The position numbers were made by a program, and so were the translations under genes. Under the pieces are notes generated by a model that saw only the letters and a program-made list of their open reading frames with translations, made no database searches and was not told where the DNA came from. 64,000 nt of DNA from Litchfieldia alkalitelluris. Its GTDB lineage: Bacteria; Bacillota; Bacilli; Bacillales; Bacillaceae_L. The DNA lies in the NCBI RefSeq assembly GCF_002019645.1, contig NZ_KV917374.1, positions 3,670,696 through 3,734,695 of the forward strand, in the 5' to 3' direction. Below are positions 8,258-17,416 of this stretch, piece by piece. Positions within the stretch are counted from its first letter, which is position 1. Each line of letters begins with the position of its first letter.

Positions 8258-8400
8258 GTGTGGAATGAGCGGAGAGCCACTTGACTCCTGCGGGATCTAG
8301 TGGTCTCGTGAGACCCCGCAGGAGATGAGCCCCTGGCGACGAGGAGGCTCACGGACCACCCCGCGGTATCCCGCAAGTGGATCGCAGCTCATGGAACTCT
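8258..8400 (+). repeat. R1 palindromic repeat, copy A
   Basis: About 140 bp, GC-rich against an AT-rich background. Stems: outer CCACTTG (8277-8283) with CAAGTGG (8374-8380); middle TGGTC (8301-8305) with GACCA (8354-8358); inner hairpin GGTCTC/GAGACC within CTCCTGCGG...CCGCAGGAG. Flanked by the short palindrome R3 (CCATG...CATGG with AATT centre). Confidence 0.85.
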
Positions 8401-8476
8401 ACATCATTATGTATTTTCAGGGTAGTCATCCATGCTAATTAAAATTAGCACCATGGAGTATGAAAATAGGTACTTA

Positions 8477-8622
8477 CTAAGTGTGGAATGAGCGGAGAGC
8501 CACCTGACTCCTGCGGGATCTAGCGGTCTCGTGAGACCCCGCAGGAGCTCAGGAAAGCGACGAGGAGGCTCCCGGACCGCCCCGCGGAAAGCAGGTGGAT
8601 CGCAACTCATGGAACTCCACTA
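8477..8622 (+). repeat. R1 palindromic repeat, copy B
   Basis: Same layout as copy A, but both diagnostic stems carry compensated changes: outer CCACCTG (8500-8506) with CAGGTGG (8592-8598); middle CGGTC (8524-8528) with GACCG (8575-8579). Confidence 0.85.
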
Positions 8623-8715
8623 CCTAGGTTATTTTCAAAGTAGACTTTCAGTAATGCCTAACCAACCAATAAAATAACTACAATGTCCCAGGTTACTATA
8701 AAGGATGTGATTTTG

Positions 8716-9744
8716 ATGAAACAATCCACTGAATTATTAGACAAGCTAAATCGTCCATTACGGGATTTAAGAATATCTGTAACAGATAAATGTAATTTCC
8801 GTTGCCAATACTGTATGCCAGCTGAAATATTTGGGCCCGACTTCCCATTTCTAAAAAGAAGCGAATTACTATCCTTTGAAGAAATAGAGAGACTAGCAAG
8901 ATTGTTTGTCAGCAACTTTGGTGTTAAAAAGCTACGTATTACTGGTGGTGAGCCCTTAATGAGGAAGGATATCTCTTATCTGATCTCTAAGCTGGCAGAT
9001 ATCGATGGAGTCGAGGACATTGCTATGACAACCAATGGGTCTCTTCTAACTAAATATGCAAATGAGTTAAAATCAGCTGGATTAAGGAGAGTCACTATCA
9101 GTCTCGATTCTCTTGATAATAATATTTTTGGAATGATGAATGGTAGAAATGTGAAAGTAGAGGAAGTCTTAGCTGGGATTGATGCTGCTAAAGATGTAGG
9201 CTTAGGTGTAAAAATAAATATGGTTGTTCAAAAAGGAGTAAATGAGACAGAAATTATTCCAATGGCAAAGTTTTTCAGGGAGAAAGGACATCCCCTACGG
9301 TTTATTGAGTATATGGATGTAGGTAACACAAATAAGTGGGACCTTAAGGAAGTCTATCCGAAAAAACAAATACTAGAAGATATACATTCTGTCATGCCAC
9401 TTGAACCAATTGATCCTAACTACAAGGGTGAGGTCGCAACAAGATTCCGATATGTGGGCTCTTCTGAAGAAATTGGAATTATCTCCTCAGTTACAGATGC
9501 TTTTTGTTCTAGTTGTAATCGAGCTCGTCTCTCAGCGGATGGCAATCTATTTACATGCTTATTCGCTTCTAAGGGTTATGATTTACGGGAACCACTTCGA
9601 ACTAATTACTCCGATAGTGAATTAATTGAACTACTTTCAGATATTTGGTTCAAACGGAAAGATCAGTATTCTGTCGAGCGCAATACCCTTTTAGAAAAAA
9701 ATGTTGTGAAGAACAAAATAGAAATGTCTAAAATGGGTGGATAG
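8716..9744 (+). CDS. moaA: GTP 3',8-cyclase MoaA (molybdenum cofactor biosynthesis)
   Basis: Radical SAM enzyme that starts molybdopterin synthesis by rearranging GTP to 3',8-cyclo-GTP (with MoaC). 342 residues. The N-terminal 4Fe-4S motif CNFRCQYC is near residue 27; ITGGEPLMR follows; the C-terminal second cluster motif [18 protein letters not shown] is present; the protein ends in KIEMSKMGG, where MoaA proteins usually end in a GG pair. Start at ATG 8716, aligning with family N-termini ([20 protein letters not shown]); an upstream ATG at 8683 would add 11 residues. No moaC, moeA, mobA or molybdenum transporter is in the window, so the gene stands alone beside the R1 repeats. Confidence 0.96.
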   Translation: MKQSTELLDKLNRPLRDLRISVTDKCNFRCQYCMPAEIFGPDFPFLKRSELLSFEEIERLARLFVSNFGVKKLRITGGEPLMRKDISYLISKLADIDGVEDIAMTTNGSLLTKYANELKSAGLRRVTISLDSLDNNIFGMMNGRNVKVEEVLAGIDAAKDVGLGVKINMVVQKGVNETEIIPMAKFFREKGHPLRFIEYMDVGNTNKWDLKEVYPKKQILEDIHSVMPLEPIDPNYKGEVATRFRYVGSSEEIGIISSVTDAFCSSCNRARLSADGNLFTCLFASKGYDLREPLRTNYSDSELIELLSDIWFKRKDQYSVERNTLLEKNVVKNKIEMSKMGG

Positions 9745-9891
9745 CTACCCGAGCGATCTTTAGACAAAGGTTGAAACAAAATGAATACTCCTAGATAACC
9801 GGCTAGGAGGGTAGCTGTCACAAGCTTTAAACATAAAACAATACAGGCTCAGCAATGTAGAAAAGTAATTTAACGAAAAAGAAGGTGTCCC

Positions 9892-9915
9892 TTTGTACAT
9901 TAGGACACCTTTTTT
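9892..9915. terminator. Bidirectional terminator between moaA and coat gene
   Basis: AAGGTGTCC (9892-9900) pairs with GGACACCTT (9903-9911), extended by a short loop, with a T run on the plus side and a T-rich stretch on the minus side. Confidence 0.8.
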
Positions 9916-9930
9916 CACTATACCATTATA

Positions 9931-10440
9931 CTAATAACCCATTGACAAGGCTTTTTTTGCAAGTACAACATCATTATTTAATAATTGATTAAGATTATAA
10001 GCAGGATAAAACCCACGTTGGTACATATAGTTAAAAACAAGTGAATGTGCTTTAATAGCCTTTTGCATTTGGTTTACTAAAACGTTTTTCAACTCAGGCG
10101 TGGCTGTTTCAGTAATTGCAATGGCATAATTCCTTACCGATGCTTTTAAGAAACCAAGCAAGTCTCCAGCGTAAAATCCTTTTTCCATTTCAGCAGGGTT
10201 ATCGCTATATCTTGGTGTCATCGGATAAAAGGCTAAAAGTTCATTTAAATTAGCTTCAAGGTCCCCAATAACACGACGGTAAATTCCCTTTAATGTACTA
10301 CATTTAACCATTCCAATGGATTTTTTAAATTTCATTAATCCATTTGCCTGAAATGCAACTAATTCATGCATCTCAAGAGTTTCATGATAAGCAAGCGTAT
10401 TTTGGCGTTGGTCCACATAACCGTAAGGCTGATAATACAT
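9931..10440 (-). CDS. CotF-family spore coat protein
   Basis: 169 residues: a tyrosine-rich N-terminus (MYYQPYGYVDQRQ) followed by a ferritin-like/CotF helical region, with the family HETLEMHELVAFQANGLMK at about residues 19-37 and a second pair of helices to residue 145. Such proteins assemble in the Bacillus spore coat in the mother cell. AGGAGGAG lies before ATG 10440. Monocistronic by appearance, with a terminator right after the stop. The specific paralogue cannot be named. Confidence 0.85.
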   Translation of the reverse strand: MYYQPYGYVDQRQNTLAYHETLEMHELVAFQANGLMKFKKSIGMVKCSTLKGIYRRVIGDLEANLNELLAFYPMTPRYSDNPAEMEKGFYAGDLLGFLKASVRNYAIAITETATPELKNVLVNQMQKAIKAHSLVFNYMYQRGFYPAYNLNQLLNNDVVLAKKALSMGY

Positions 10441-10530
10441 ATAAAATCTCCTCCTAAAATATAAGTCATTACACTAATATTCAGGAAGGTTAAAAAGGCC
10501 TTTTGTCCTTAATAAATTAGGCACAATACT

Positions 10531-12309
10531 CTAAGATTTTACTGCCCTATAGGTTTGAACAACTTCAAGAAATTGCGAACCATATCTCTCATATTTCATT
10601 TCTGCTATCCCCTTTATCTCTAACATTTCTTGTTTATTCGTTGGACAGACATGACTTATCTCTCTAAGTGTCTGATCTGAGAAAACAATATATGGAGGTA
10701 TCTTTTCAGTTTCAGAAATTTTCTTTCGTAGTAATCTTAGTTCTTCAAATAGTTGGTTATCTTCTATAATCTCTTTCGCCTTGACTTTAGATTTCCTACT
10801 TACCTTCAAATCCCCTTTTAGTACTGAATATGCCTTGCTTTCTAAAGTAAGGACTGGATATTGTCCACTAGTTAAAGCAATAAAACCTTCTGCTGCGAGG
10901 AAATCAATTATATTTACAAGCTCTTTTTCAGTTAAATGCTTCATTAAACCATAAGTTGATAATTTTTCAAATTTAAATTGTAAAATCCGATTATTTTTAG
11001 ATCCCTTAAGCACTTGTGCTACCAACGTTTTTCCAAATCTTTCGTTCATTCTTTTAATACAAGAAAAAATCATCATTGCTTCAGTCGTGATATCCACTGA
11101 ATCTCGGTCATCAGTGCAGTTTAGACATTTACCACAAGGATTTAGGATTCCACTATCTCCAAAGTATTCGAGAATATATTGTTGTAAGCATTTCTGCGTA
11201 TGACAATAATCAACCATTTGTTGTAGCTTTTTATATTCAAATAATTTCATGTTGTCGTTTAGGCTTGACTGCTCAATTAAAAATTTTTGCAGTTGAATGT
11301 CCTGTGGACCATATAACACGATACACTCTCCGGGTTCTCCATCACGTCCTGCACGCCCAGCTTCCTGGTAATACGCCTCAATATTCCTAGGTAGATTATG
11401 ATGAATTACATAACGCACATTTGATTTATCAATCCCCATCCCAAAGGCATTAGTAGCTACCATAATTGTAATTTCATCAAATAAAAACAATTCCTGGGCT
11501 TTGTTACGCTCATCCTCAGACATGCCAGCATGATATTTACCCACTGTATATCCCAGCTGTGATAAATAATGATGTAATTGGTCAACTTCCTTCCTAGTTG
11601 CTGCATAAATAATTCCTGCTTGATTTGTATTCTTTTGTATATAACTCTTTAAATAGTCACGTTTATTTTCACCTTTGATAACTGAGAACGTTAGGTTTTC
11701 CCTTGTAAACCCTGTGATAAACACTTGATCATCATCGATTTGCAACATTTTACAAATATCTCTTATCACTTCTTTTGTAGCTGTTGCTGTTAACGCCACG
11801 ATTGTTGGTTTATCTTTCAGGCTATCAATCATAGATTTGATATTTCGGTAGCTTGGTCTGAAATCGTGGCCCCACTGTGAAATACAATGAGCCTCATCCA
11901 CTGCAATCTGACTAATTGTTAAAGATTGAAGAGCACGACGAAACACTTCTACCTCAAGTCGCTCTGGGGCAACATAAATAAATTTATACTTTCCTTCGAC
12001 TGCATCATTTAACCGATTAGCTATTTCTGAAACTGGGATGCTACTGTTTATATAAGTGGCAGAAATCCCCATCTCGCTTAACGCATCTACTTGATCTTTC
12101 ATCAGAGAAATTAGTGGACTTATTACTAAAGTAACTCCATCAAACATCATACCAGGTACTTGATAGCAAACTGACTTTCCTCCCCCAGTCGGCATGATGG
12201 CTAATGTAGGCTTTTTAGAACTAACACTTGTAATTATTTCTTCCTGTCCTTTTCGGAAAGAATTGTATCCATAATATGTTTTCAAAATCTGAATTGCTTC
12301 ATTTAACAT
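10531..12309 (-). CDS. recQ: ATP-dependent DNA helicase RecQ
   Basis: 3'-5' superfamily-2 DNA helicase acting in recombination and fork repair. 592 residues. Walker A TGGGKS near residue 41, [17 protein letters not shown] near 138, the C-terminal RecA-like domain with [12 protein letters not shown] near 325, RQC zinc-binding cysteines (C...C..C..C, CGKCLNC) near 370-400, a winged helix, and a C-terminal HRDC domain (about 515-590). Length and order match Bacillus RecQ. I chose ATG 12309 because GAGG lies eight bases upstream; a GTG three codons earlier overlaps that site. Confidence 0.95.
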   Translation of the reverse strand: MLNEAIQILKTYYGYNSFRKGQEEIITSVSSKKPTLAIMPTGGGKSVCYQVPGMMFDGVTLVISPLISLMKDQVDALSEMGISATYINSSIPVSEIANRLNDAVEGKYKFIYVAPERLEVEVFRRALQSLTISQIAVDEAHCISQWGHDFRPSYRNIKSMIDSLKDKPTIVALTATATKEVIRDICKMLQIDDDQVFITGFTRENLTFSVIKGENKRDYLKSYIQKNTNQAGIIYAATRKEVDQLHHYLSQLGYTVGKYHAGMSEDERNKAQELFLFDEITIMVATNAFGMGIDKSNVRYVIHHNLPRNIEAYYQEAGRAGRDGEPGECIVLYGPQDIQLQKFLIEQSSLNDNMKLFEYKKLQQMVDYCHTQKCLQQYILEYFGDSGILNPCGKCLNCTDDRDSVDITTEAMMIFSCIKRMNERFGKTLVAQVLKGSKNNRILQFKFEKLSTYGLMKHLTEKELVNIIDFLAAEGFIALTSGQYPVLTLESKAYSVLKGDLKVSRKSKVKAKEIIEDNQLFEELRLLRKKISETEKIPPYIVFSDQTLREISHVCPTNKQEMLEIKGIAEMKYERYGSQFLEVVQTYRAVKS

Positions 12310-12466
12310 CTTTTTCACCTCTATTTTTTGTACTTATTTAGAGCCTTTTATTTTTCATTATTTGTGGGCTAAATCACTATTTTTGGAGAAAAAAGGCGGA
12401 TGCCCAAACGAATCCAATGTAATCCCATAGGATAGTATTGTATAACACGTTAGGAGGTGTTATTAA

Positions 12467-12550
12467 ATGAGTCACGCATATGGCGGTGGATTCGCGTTAA
12501 TTGTTGTGTTGTTCATTTTATTAATCATTGTCGGAACGGCATTTGTTTAA
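12467..12550 (+). CDS. YjcZ-family sporulation mini-protein
   Basis: 27 residues: short glycine-rich start (MSHAYGGGFALIV) and one hydrophobic membrane segment (VLFILLIIVGTAF). This is the YjcZ/YhhO-like family seen in many copies in sporulating Bacillaceae and found in spores; its function is unknown. AGGAGGTG precedes the ATG by eight bases. A second copy lies 51 bases downstream and the two probably share a transcript. Confidence 0.85.
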   Translation: MSHAYGGGFALIVVLFILLIIVGTAFV

Positions 12551-12601
12551 AAATTGACATTAGATAATTAAAATAAAAAACTTTTAAAAGGAGATGTTTT
12601 C

Positions 12602-12742
12602 ATGCATTGCGGATATAATACAGGAATGGCTTATGGATACGGAGCACCAGTTGGAGTAGCACCTACAGGTGGAATGGGAGGATTCGCACTTATTGTAGTG
12701 TTATTTATCCTTCTAATCATTGTCGGCGCTGCTTGGATGTAA
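12602..12742 (+). CDS. YjcZ-family sporulation mini-protein
   Basis: 46 residues. The C-terminal half (GGFALIVVLFILLIIVGAAW) is nearly identical to the upstream paralogue, with a longer glycine/tyrosine-rich N-terminus. AAAGGAGATG precedes the ATG. A terminator follows at 12797. Probably a tandem duplication that acquired an N-terminal extension. Confidence 0.85.
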   Translation: MHCGYNTGMAYGYGAPVGVAPTGGMGGFALIVVLFILLIIVGAAWM

Positions 12743-12796
12743 TAAGCGAAAAGAAAATATTGCTTTAGCTAGACAATAATCGATTGAGAAAACTTT

Positions 12797-12828
12797 GATC
12801 CCCTATCCTTGCGATGGGGGATCTTTTA
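12797..12828 (+). terminator. Terminator of the YjcZ pair
   Basis: GATCCCC (12797-12803) pairs with GGGGATC (12817-12823), followed by TTTTA on the plus strand. Confidence 0.75.
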
Positions 12829-12843
12829 GTTTAGATGATACTA

Positions 12844-14085
12844 CTACTTTATCTCTTCTGTCCTTTCATACCTCGAATCCAGGTAATCAACAATATGAAT
12901 AAGATATCCTTCTATTGTTTTAGGCTCTATATTTGCTCCCCACTCTAACTTTCCATGATGACTTAAGATAGAATGCTGTAATTTATGAATGTCTTCTATT
13001 GATATCTCGATTTTTTCAGTTTCAATTATTTTTGAAATTAACATCACACCATATGGGATATGACCTATATATACTCCTAGTTCGTCCATTGTAATTCCGC
13101 TAGCTTTTCTCTTTGATAAAGAACTATGATTTGCTGTTGGGTATAGAAATTTAAATTCCTCAATTCCTTTACCTGCATGGTGGTATTCAAGTAATTTACC
13201 CATGTCATGGTAAAGTATAGCACAGATAATTAATGAATAATTAGGGTCATCTTTTTTATGTTTAGCCATTCCGTAGAACATCGAATACAAATGGTCAACA
13301 GAATCCTTCCAAACTAGATTTCGCCAATTATTACCAGCATGTTCAGATTGCAAATCATTCCATAGCTCTTGTTTATAAAATTTCTCAACCTGGTTAATCA
13401 ATTTAATTACAGCTTTAAAAGGATGATCTTCTTGTTTAAGGATATAACGTGCAAGACGCATTAATCCTACCGTATGCTTCAATAACCCACCCAAATAGGC
13501 ATGATGATGGCCCATTGCAGCTGGCCTAATAGAAAACTCTTTCCAAAATCGCGATAAGGCTCCCATACAAATTGATTTAAAAGGATCTTCAATTTCATTA
13601 ATATAATGATAAAGTTCTAAAGTGAAGTCCTCCAACGACTGCTGCGTACATGCAATTAAACTAAAGGGATCATCGATATTTTCACAAGGTGAAAGCTTAT
13701 TTACAGTAATTGATTTAAAACCTCTAAATTCCTCAATCTTTCCTGAAATATTAAACACACTATGACTTTGAAGTATTGGATGGTAATTTTCAATAGCACC
13801 ATCATTATCCCAAATTTTAGCACTATAAGTTCCCAAATGGTTTGAAAACTTTAACTTTAAATATGGTCTTGGATTGTTACCTTGTGTTTTTTCAATTGTA
13901 AAATCATTCAATAGTAGAGTAATATCCTCTATAAAATTCCCGTGGGTTTCAGTTTCGATTGAAAATCCTCCAGCTTGTCCAGCAAAATGAGGAACTGGAA
14001 ATTGTGTAAGTATATGTGAACGTTCTTCCTCTGATATGGAGAGGTCCATCGAAATTAATCCATTAAAATAATTAATTTTAGGCAT
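12844..14085 (-). CDS. YhaM-like OB-fold/HD-domain 3'-5' exoribonuclease
   Basis: 413 residues. An OB-fold nucleic-acid-binding segment (about 55-150) is followed by an HD hydrolase domain with HAYLGGLLKHTVGL near 213, the HD pair in ILYHDMGK near 306, and LSHHGKLEWG near 374. This order is that of Bacillus YhaM, which trims RNA (and possibly DNA) 3' ends. The protein is about 100 residues longer than YhaM: it has an extra N-terminus and an insertion between the first histidine and the HD pair, so it is probably a diverged paralogue. Start ATG 14085 follows AAAGGAG; a longer frame to 14124 lacks such a site. Confidence 0.8.
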   Translation of the reverse strand: MPKINYFNGLISMDLSISEEERSHILTQFPVPHFAGQAGGFSIETETHGNFIEDITLLLNDFTIEKTQGNNPRPYLKLKFSNHLGTYSAKIWDNDGAIENYHPILQSHSVFNISGKIEEFRGFKSITVNKLSPCENIDDPFSLIACTQQSLEDFTLELYHYINEIEDPFKSICMGALSRFWKEFSIRPAAMGHHHAYLGGLLKHTVGLMRLARYILKQEDHPFKAVIKLINQVEKFYKQELWNDLQSEHAGNNWRNLVWKDSVDHLYSMFYGMAKHKKDDPNYSLIICAILYHDMGKLLEYHHAGKGIEEFKFLYPTANHSSLSKRKASGITMDELGVYIGHIPYGVMLISKIIETEKIEISIEDIHKLQHSILSHHGKLEWGANIEPKTIEGYLIHIVDYLDSRYERTEEIK

Positions 14086-14278
14086 GTTTTCTCCTTTAAT
14101 TTGTAATTGATAATACATCAACAATGAAAGTACTTTTTGTATATTAATAATAGTTTAATATAATTTGAAAAATAAGCAAAGAGTTCACTATAAACTATAC
14201 ATAATTTCAACAATAAAAAACCATATTACTAATATTATCCTTTTAGGGAAATTTTGATCAAAATGGGGTTCGCATAAA

Positions 14279-14989
14279 ATGAAAACAAGTAATAAAGTTA
14301 TGTTAGGTTTAACTGTTGCTTCTATAGCTGGAAAGATTATTGACAATCTAATCCTTCCTAATAATGTAAAAAAGAACACTCAAACATCGTTTAATTTACA
14401 CAGAGATAAACCTGTAATCGATCCAACTGCCTTTGTCCATCCGGTTGCTTCAATTATTGGAAAAGTTAATATTGGAAAGACGGTGTTTGTTGGGCCTTTT
14501 GCTTCAATTAGAGGAGACGAGGGCCTTAGAATTCACATTTCAAACGAAACGAATATTCAAGATGGAGTGGTCCTGCACGGCTTGAAAAACTTTGATTATA
14601 CAAGTGTACTATTTGAAAATGCAGTTTACCACAATGGTGAAGCATACTCAATTTATATAAATGAAAAAGTCTCGCTGGCACATCAATGCCAAATCCATGG
14701 CCCTGTAAAAATTGATAAAAATGTATTTGTAGGGATGCAAAGCTTTATTTTCGACTCTAACATAAATGAAAATGTCGTAATTGAACCTTGCGCTAGGGTC
14801 ATTGGAGTCACTATTCCAAGCAACCGGTATGTTGCTGCAGGAAAAATCGTAACATCTCAAGAAGAAGCAGACCAATTACCTGAAATTACTCCGGAGTACC
14901 GCTATGCTAATTTTAACAAAAAAGTAGTGGATGTGAATACCGAGTTAGCGCGAGGCTATAACGGGGATAAATCTAATGGAAATAATTAA
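14279..14989 (+). CDS. Gamma-class carbonic anhydrase-like protein with N-terminal membrane segment
   Basis: 236 residues. A hydrophobic N-terminus (VMLGLTVASIAGKI) suggests a signal or anchor. Then comes a left-handed beta-helix with hexapeptide repeats (PVASIIGKVNIGKTVFVGP). The three zinc histidines expected of gamma-carbonic anhydrases are present: one in GVVLHGL, two in AHQCQIHG with the HxxxxH spacing. A loop between strands resembles the acidic-loop insertion of Methanosarcina Cam. Reversible CO2 hydration at the cell surface is inferred. It overlaps the downstream DUF421 gene by 14 bases, so the two are translationally coupled. Confidence 0.8.
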   Translation: MKTSNKVMLGLTVASIAGKIIDNLILPNNVKKNTQTSFNLHRDKPVIDPTAFVHPVASIIGKVNIGKTVFVGPFASIRGDEGLRIHISNETNIQDGVVLHGLKNFDYTSVLFENAVYHNGEAYSIYINEKVSLAHQCQIHGPVKIDKNVFVGMQSFIFDSNINENVVIEPCARVIGVTIPSNRYVAAGKIVTSQEEADQLPEITPEYRYANFNKKVVDVNTELARGYNGDKSNGNN

Positions 14990-15695
14990 GGACATATTAG
15001 TGGTTTATGGTAGGATCGTCACTATCATACCATTACTATTAATTGTCACACTTTTAGTTGGAAAGAGATCTATAGGTGAAATTCCCGTATTTGATTTTAT
15101 TATCATTATCACTTTAGGTTCTGTAGTTGGTGCTGATATTGCAGATCCGTCTGTAAATCATTTACCTACTGCTATTGCGGTGATTTCAATCGGTTTATTA
15201 CAACGGTTAATAGCAGGCTTTGCAATTAAGTATCGTTGGTTTGGGAAAATGGTGACATTTGAGCCCACAATTGTCATTAAAAACGGGGAATTTATGATAA
15301 AAAACATGAAGAGGATTCGTTATTCTCTGGACAATATACTAATGATGTTAAGAGAACAAGGAGTATTTGATAGTAGTGATGTTGAACTAGCATTAATTGA
15401 AGCAAATGGAAACTTAAGTGTCCATAAGAAAGCAGAAAAAAACAATGTAACAATCGAAGATCTAAAGCTTCAGAAAAAACATGTGGGAATAGCCTATCCT
15501 GTCCTTGTTGAAGGAAAGATTTACACAAAAATATTAAATCAATTTAATTTAGATGACAAGTGGCTGTTACAACAATTCAACAAAAAGGGGTTAAAGCCTG
15601 AAGATATATTCTTTGCTTCACTTACTGCAAATCACGAAATCCAATATTCATTATTTAATAACAAAAGTGCTTCATACCCTGAATTTTTAAACTAA
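14976..15695 (+). CDS. DUF421 membrane protein (YetF/YrbG type)
   Basis: 239 residues: three N-terminal membrane segments, then the cytosolic DUF421 domain with the hallmark MKRIRYSLDNILMMLREQGV near residue 110 and the second module VLVEGKI near 171. The Bacillus family includes YetF, YkjA and YrbG; the molecular function is unknown. The start codon lies inside the end of the carbonic-anhydrase gene, with GGGGAT eight bases upstream. A strong terminator follows. Confidence 0.88.
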   Translation: MEIIKDILVVYGRIVTIIPLLLIVTLLVGKRSIGEIPVFDFIIIITLGSVVGADIADPSVNHLPTAIAVISIGLLQRLIAGFAIKYRWFGKMVTFEPTIVIKNGEFMIKNMKRIRYSLDNILMMLREQGVFDSSDVELALIEANGNLSVHKKAEKNNVTIEDLKLQKKHVGIAYPVLVEGKIYTKILNQFNLDDKWLLQQFNKKGLKPEDIFFASLTANHEIQYSLFNNKSASYPEFLN

Positions 15696-15702
15696 AAAAT
15701 TG

Positions 15703-15738
15703 CCCTCTAAAAACACCTTCCTATTTTAGAGGGTTTTT
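15703..15738 (+). terminator. Rho-independent terminator
   Basis: CCCTCTAAAA (15703-15712) pairs with TTTTAGAGGG (15724-15733), followed by five T. Confidence 0.9.
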
Positions 15739-15751
15739 GATGTAATCTCCA

Positions 15752-16039
15752 TTAACTAGTTATCAAACTTTCTTTTATGCTTTTATTAATAGCTTTTCGG
15801 TGGTACCAAACGAACTTCTGATTTTCCTCTGAAGGTAATAAAGATTCTTGTTTATCACAATAATCTTCACCAAGCCCATGAAATGACCATTCATCATTTA
15901 ATAACATTAAGGTTAATTGACCACCACGGTCCTTATCATGAAAGACAAAATAATACTTTCCATTCGTAGAATCATAGGCAGCAAAGCGTTTAAAATCATC
16001 AAGAAATACTTGTATGTCATTCGAACTTCTAATTACCAT
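15752..16039 (-). CDS. Hypothetical protein
   Basis: 95 residues, soluble, with aromatic-rich central strands (GKYYFVFHDKDRGGQ). No family recognised. AGGAGGAG lies 10 bases before ATG 16039; a GTG two codons upstream is an equally possible start. Confidence 0.6.
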   Translation of the reverse strand: MVIRSSNDIQVFLDDFKRFAAYDSTNGKYYFVFHDKDRGGQLTLMLLNDEWSFHGLGEDYCDKQESLLPSEENQKFVWYHRKAINKSIKESLITS

Positions 16040-16375
16040 TAACACTTCTCCTCCTAATAAACCTTTTATTAAAGTGTTCGATAGATTTACCAATTATCCT
16101 GCAAAAAAAATCATTTTTTTCTGTATTTTTAGTAAACAACGAAATAAAACGCTTTCTTTCCCTGCAAATATCGTTTAGGGTGCACCTTTTTGCAAATGGT
16201 AATTTAACTATGGAGAAATGAAGAGGTTGGTTAATATTACTTATAATCAGTTGGAATTTAGGTGATTCCAGTTGCTTCGATACAGTTACCAAAGTAAACG
16301 CAAGACGGAAGTGGATCATAGGCCTTCTATGATGTGGTTACCCAAATTAGACGAATTTCCAAACCAGATTTTTCA
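16040..16375. other. Intergenic region, nothing recognised
   Basis: Frames here are short, lack ribosome binding sites and look like chance. The region leads into repeats R3 and R1. Confidence 0.5.
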
Positions 16376-16570
16376 GCGTAGACATCCATGCTAATTCGAT
16401 TCGTACCATGGTGTATGAAAATAGTGTACTTACTATGTGTGGAATGAGCGGAGAGCCACCTGACTCCTGCGGGATCTAGCGGTCTCGTGAGACCCCGCAG
16501 GAGCTCAAAAAGCGACGAGGAGGCTCACGGGCCGCCCCGCGGAAAGCAGGTGGTTCGCAGCTCATGGAAC
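16376..16570 (+). repeat. R3 short palindrome plus R1 palindromic repeat, copy C
   Basis: R3 (CATCCATGCTAATTCG...) at about 16385-16425, then R1 from about 16437. R1 stems: outer CCACCTG (16456-16462) with CAGGTGG (16547-16553); middle CGGTC (16480-16484) with GGCCG (16530-16534), kept paired by one GU. Confidence 0.8.
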
Positions 16571-16599
16571 CCACTCTCAACCTATGTATTTTCAAACCT

Positions 16600-16663
16600 A
16601 CACAAAAAAACTTGCCTCATTATATACCTAAAAAGATAGATACAAAATCCAAGCAAGTTTTAT
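16600..16663 (-). terminator. Terminator of the VUT gene, long loop
   Basis: On the minus strand AAACTTGC pairs with GCAAGTTT across about 45 bases and is followed by TTTTTGTG. Confidence 0.55.
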
Positions 16664-16686
16664 TATTAATAGAATGGTATAAAAAA

Positions 16687-17232
16687 CTAAACGTTATTAG
16701 GAATAGTGTGATTAAACATCTTATCTTTAAATTGACTTACAATAAGAGCTCCAATTCCTTGAATAATGGTTTTAGCTATTACCTGACCCATAATAGCAGC
16801 TGGAACAGCTTCCCATGGAATAAAGCCAGCACCGATTGGACTTAAACCAATTACTACAAAAATAACAGAATCTAAAAATCCACCAACTAATCCACTATAG
16901 AAAACTCTTAAACTAAGAGGTAATTTTAGTCGTGTATAAATTTCGGTATCGGTTGTTTCAGCAACAGCAAATGATATCGCCGATGCTAATACAATTAGTA
17001 GCGTATCCCCTAGCATGTATGATGCAAAAGCAGATAATAATAACGCTCCTGCAATAAACATATATGTTTTCTTACGGCCATATTTATTTTGGACTAAATC
17101 ACGAAAGATAAAAGTACCGCCAATTAAAAATGTACCCATAGGAATGATAAACATCCCTAGTTCAAGTGGTGCAAACTTGGCTGTTACAACATTTGCTAAA
17201 ACAATTGAAGCTAAGTATAAAAATAATCTCAT
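16687..17232 (-). CDS. VUT-family transporter, probable queuosine precursor (preQ1/preQ0) importer
   Basis: 181 residues with about six membrane segments and the VUT/YhhQ family motif FIFRDLVQNKYGRKKTY near residue 47. YhhQ-family proteins (PF02592) import precursors of the modified tRNA base queuosine. A preQ1-I riboswitch sits directly upstream in the leader, which ties this copy to preQ1 rather than to other vitamins. GGAGG lies before ATG 17232; a longer frame from 17262 is not needed. No queCDEF genes are in the window, consistent with salvage. Confidence 0.9.
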   Translation of the reverse strand: MRLFLYLASIVLANVVTAKFAPLELGMFIIPMGTFLIGGTFIFRDLVQNKYGRKKTYMFIAGALLLSAFASYMLGDTLLIVLASAISFAVAETTDTEIYTRLKLPLSLRVFYSGLVGGFLDSVIFVVIGLSPIGAGFIPWEAVPAAIMGQVIAKTIIQGIGALIVSQFKDKMFNHTIPNNV

Positions 17233-17254
17233 TTTCTTTCCTCCAAATAGAAAA

Positions 17255-17325
17255 AACAGCACACTAAAAAGAGTACTGAATCTCCTTAGTTTTTTTAAGA
17301 GGGTAGCTAAAAACCTCTACCGCTT
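17255..17325 (-). promoter_or_regulatory. preQ1-I riboswitch with terminator-type expression platform
   Basis: The minus strand from 17319 reads AGAGGTTTTTAGCTACCCTCTT then an A run and ACTAA, matching the preQ1-I aptamer: stem AGAGG/CCTCT, the C-rich loop, and the A-rich 3' tail that folds back as an H-type pseudoknot. The tail end ACTAAGGAG can instead pair with CTCTTTTTAGT just downstream (to about 17263), followed by T-rich sequence. Ligand binding would choose between these folds and stop transcription before the VUT gene. A CCGC/GCGG hairpin at 17318-17330 precedes the aptamer. Confidence 0.9.
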
Positions 17326-17416
17326 TTCGCGGTTTTTTATTTAATTGATTTTATCATTGTAGCATAAAAATTATGCTTTATTTATTTTTCGAAAATTTTT
17401 ATTCTTATCCATAGAG

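Noticed and set aside
8407-8610. 67-codon minus-strand frame in the R1 repeat (and similar frames at 28305-28580 and 43488-43706)
   Set aside because: These are translations of the repeat itself and vary with the repeat copy.
16029-16319. 96-codon minus-strand frame upstream of the 95-residue hypothetical gene
   Set aside because: No ribosome site, unlikely composition and overlap with the well-supported start at 16039.
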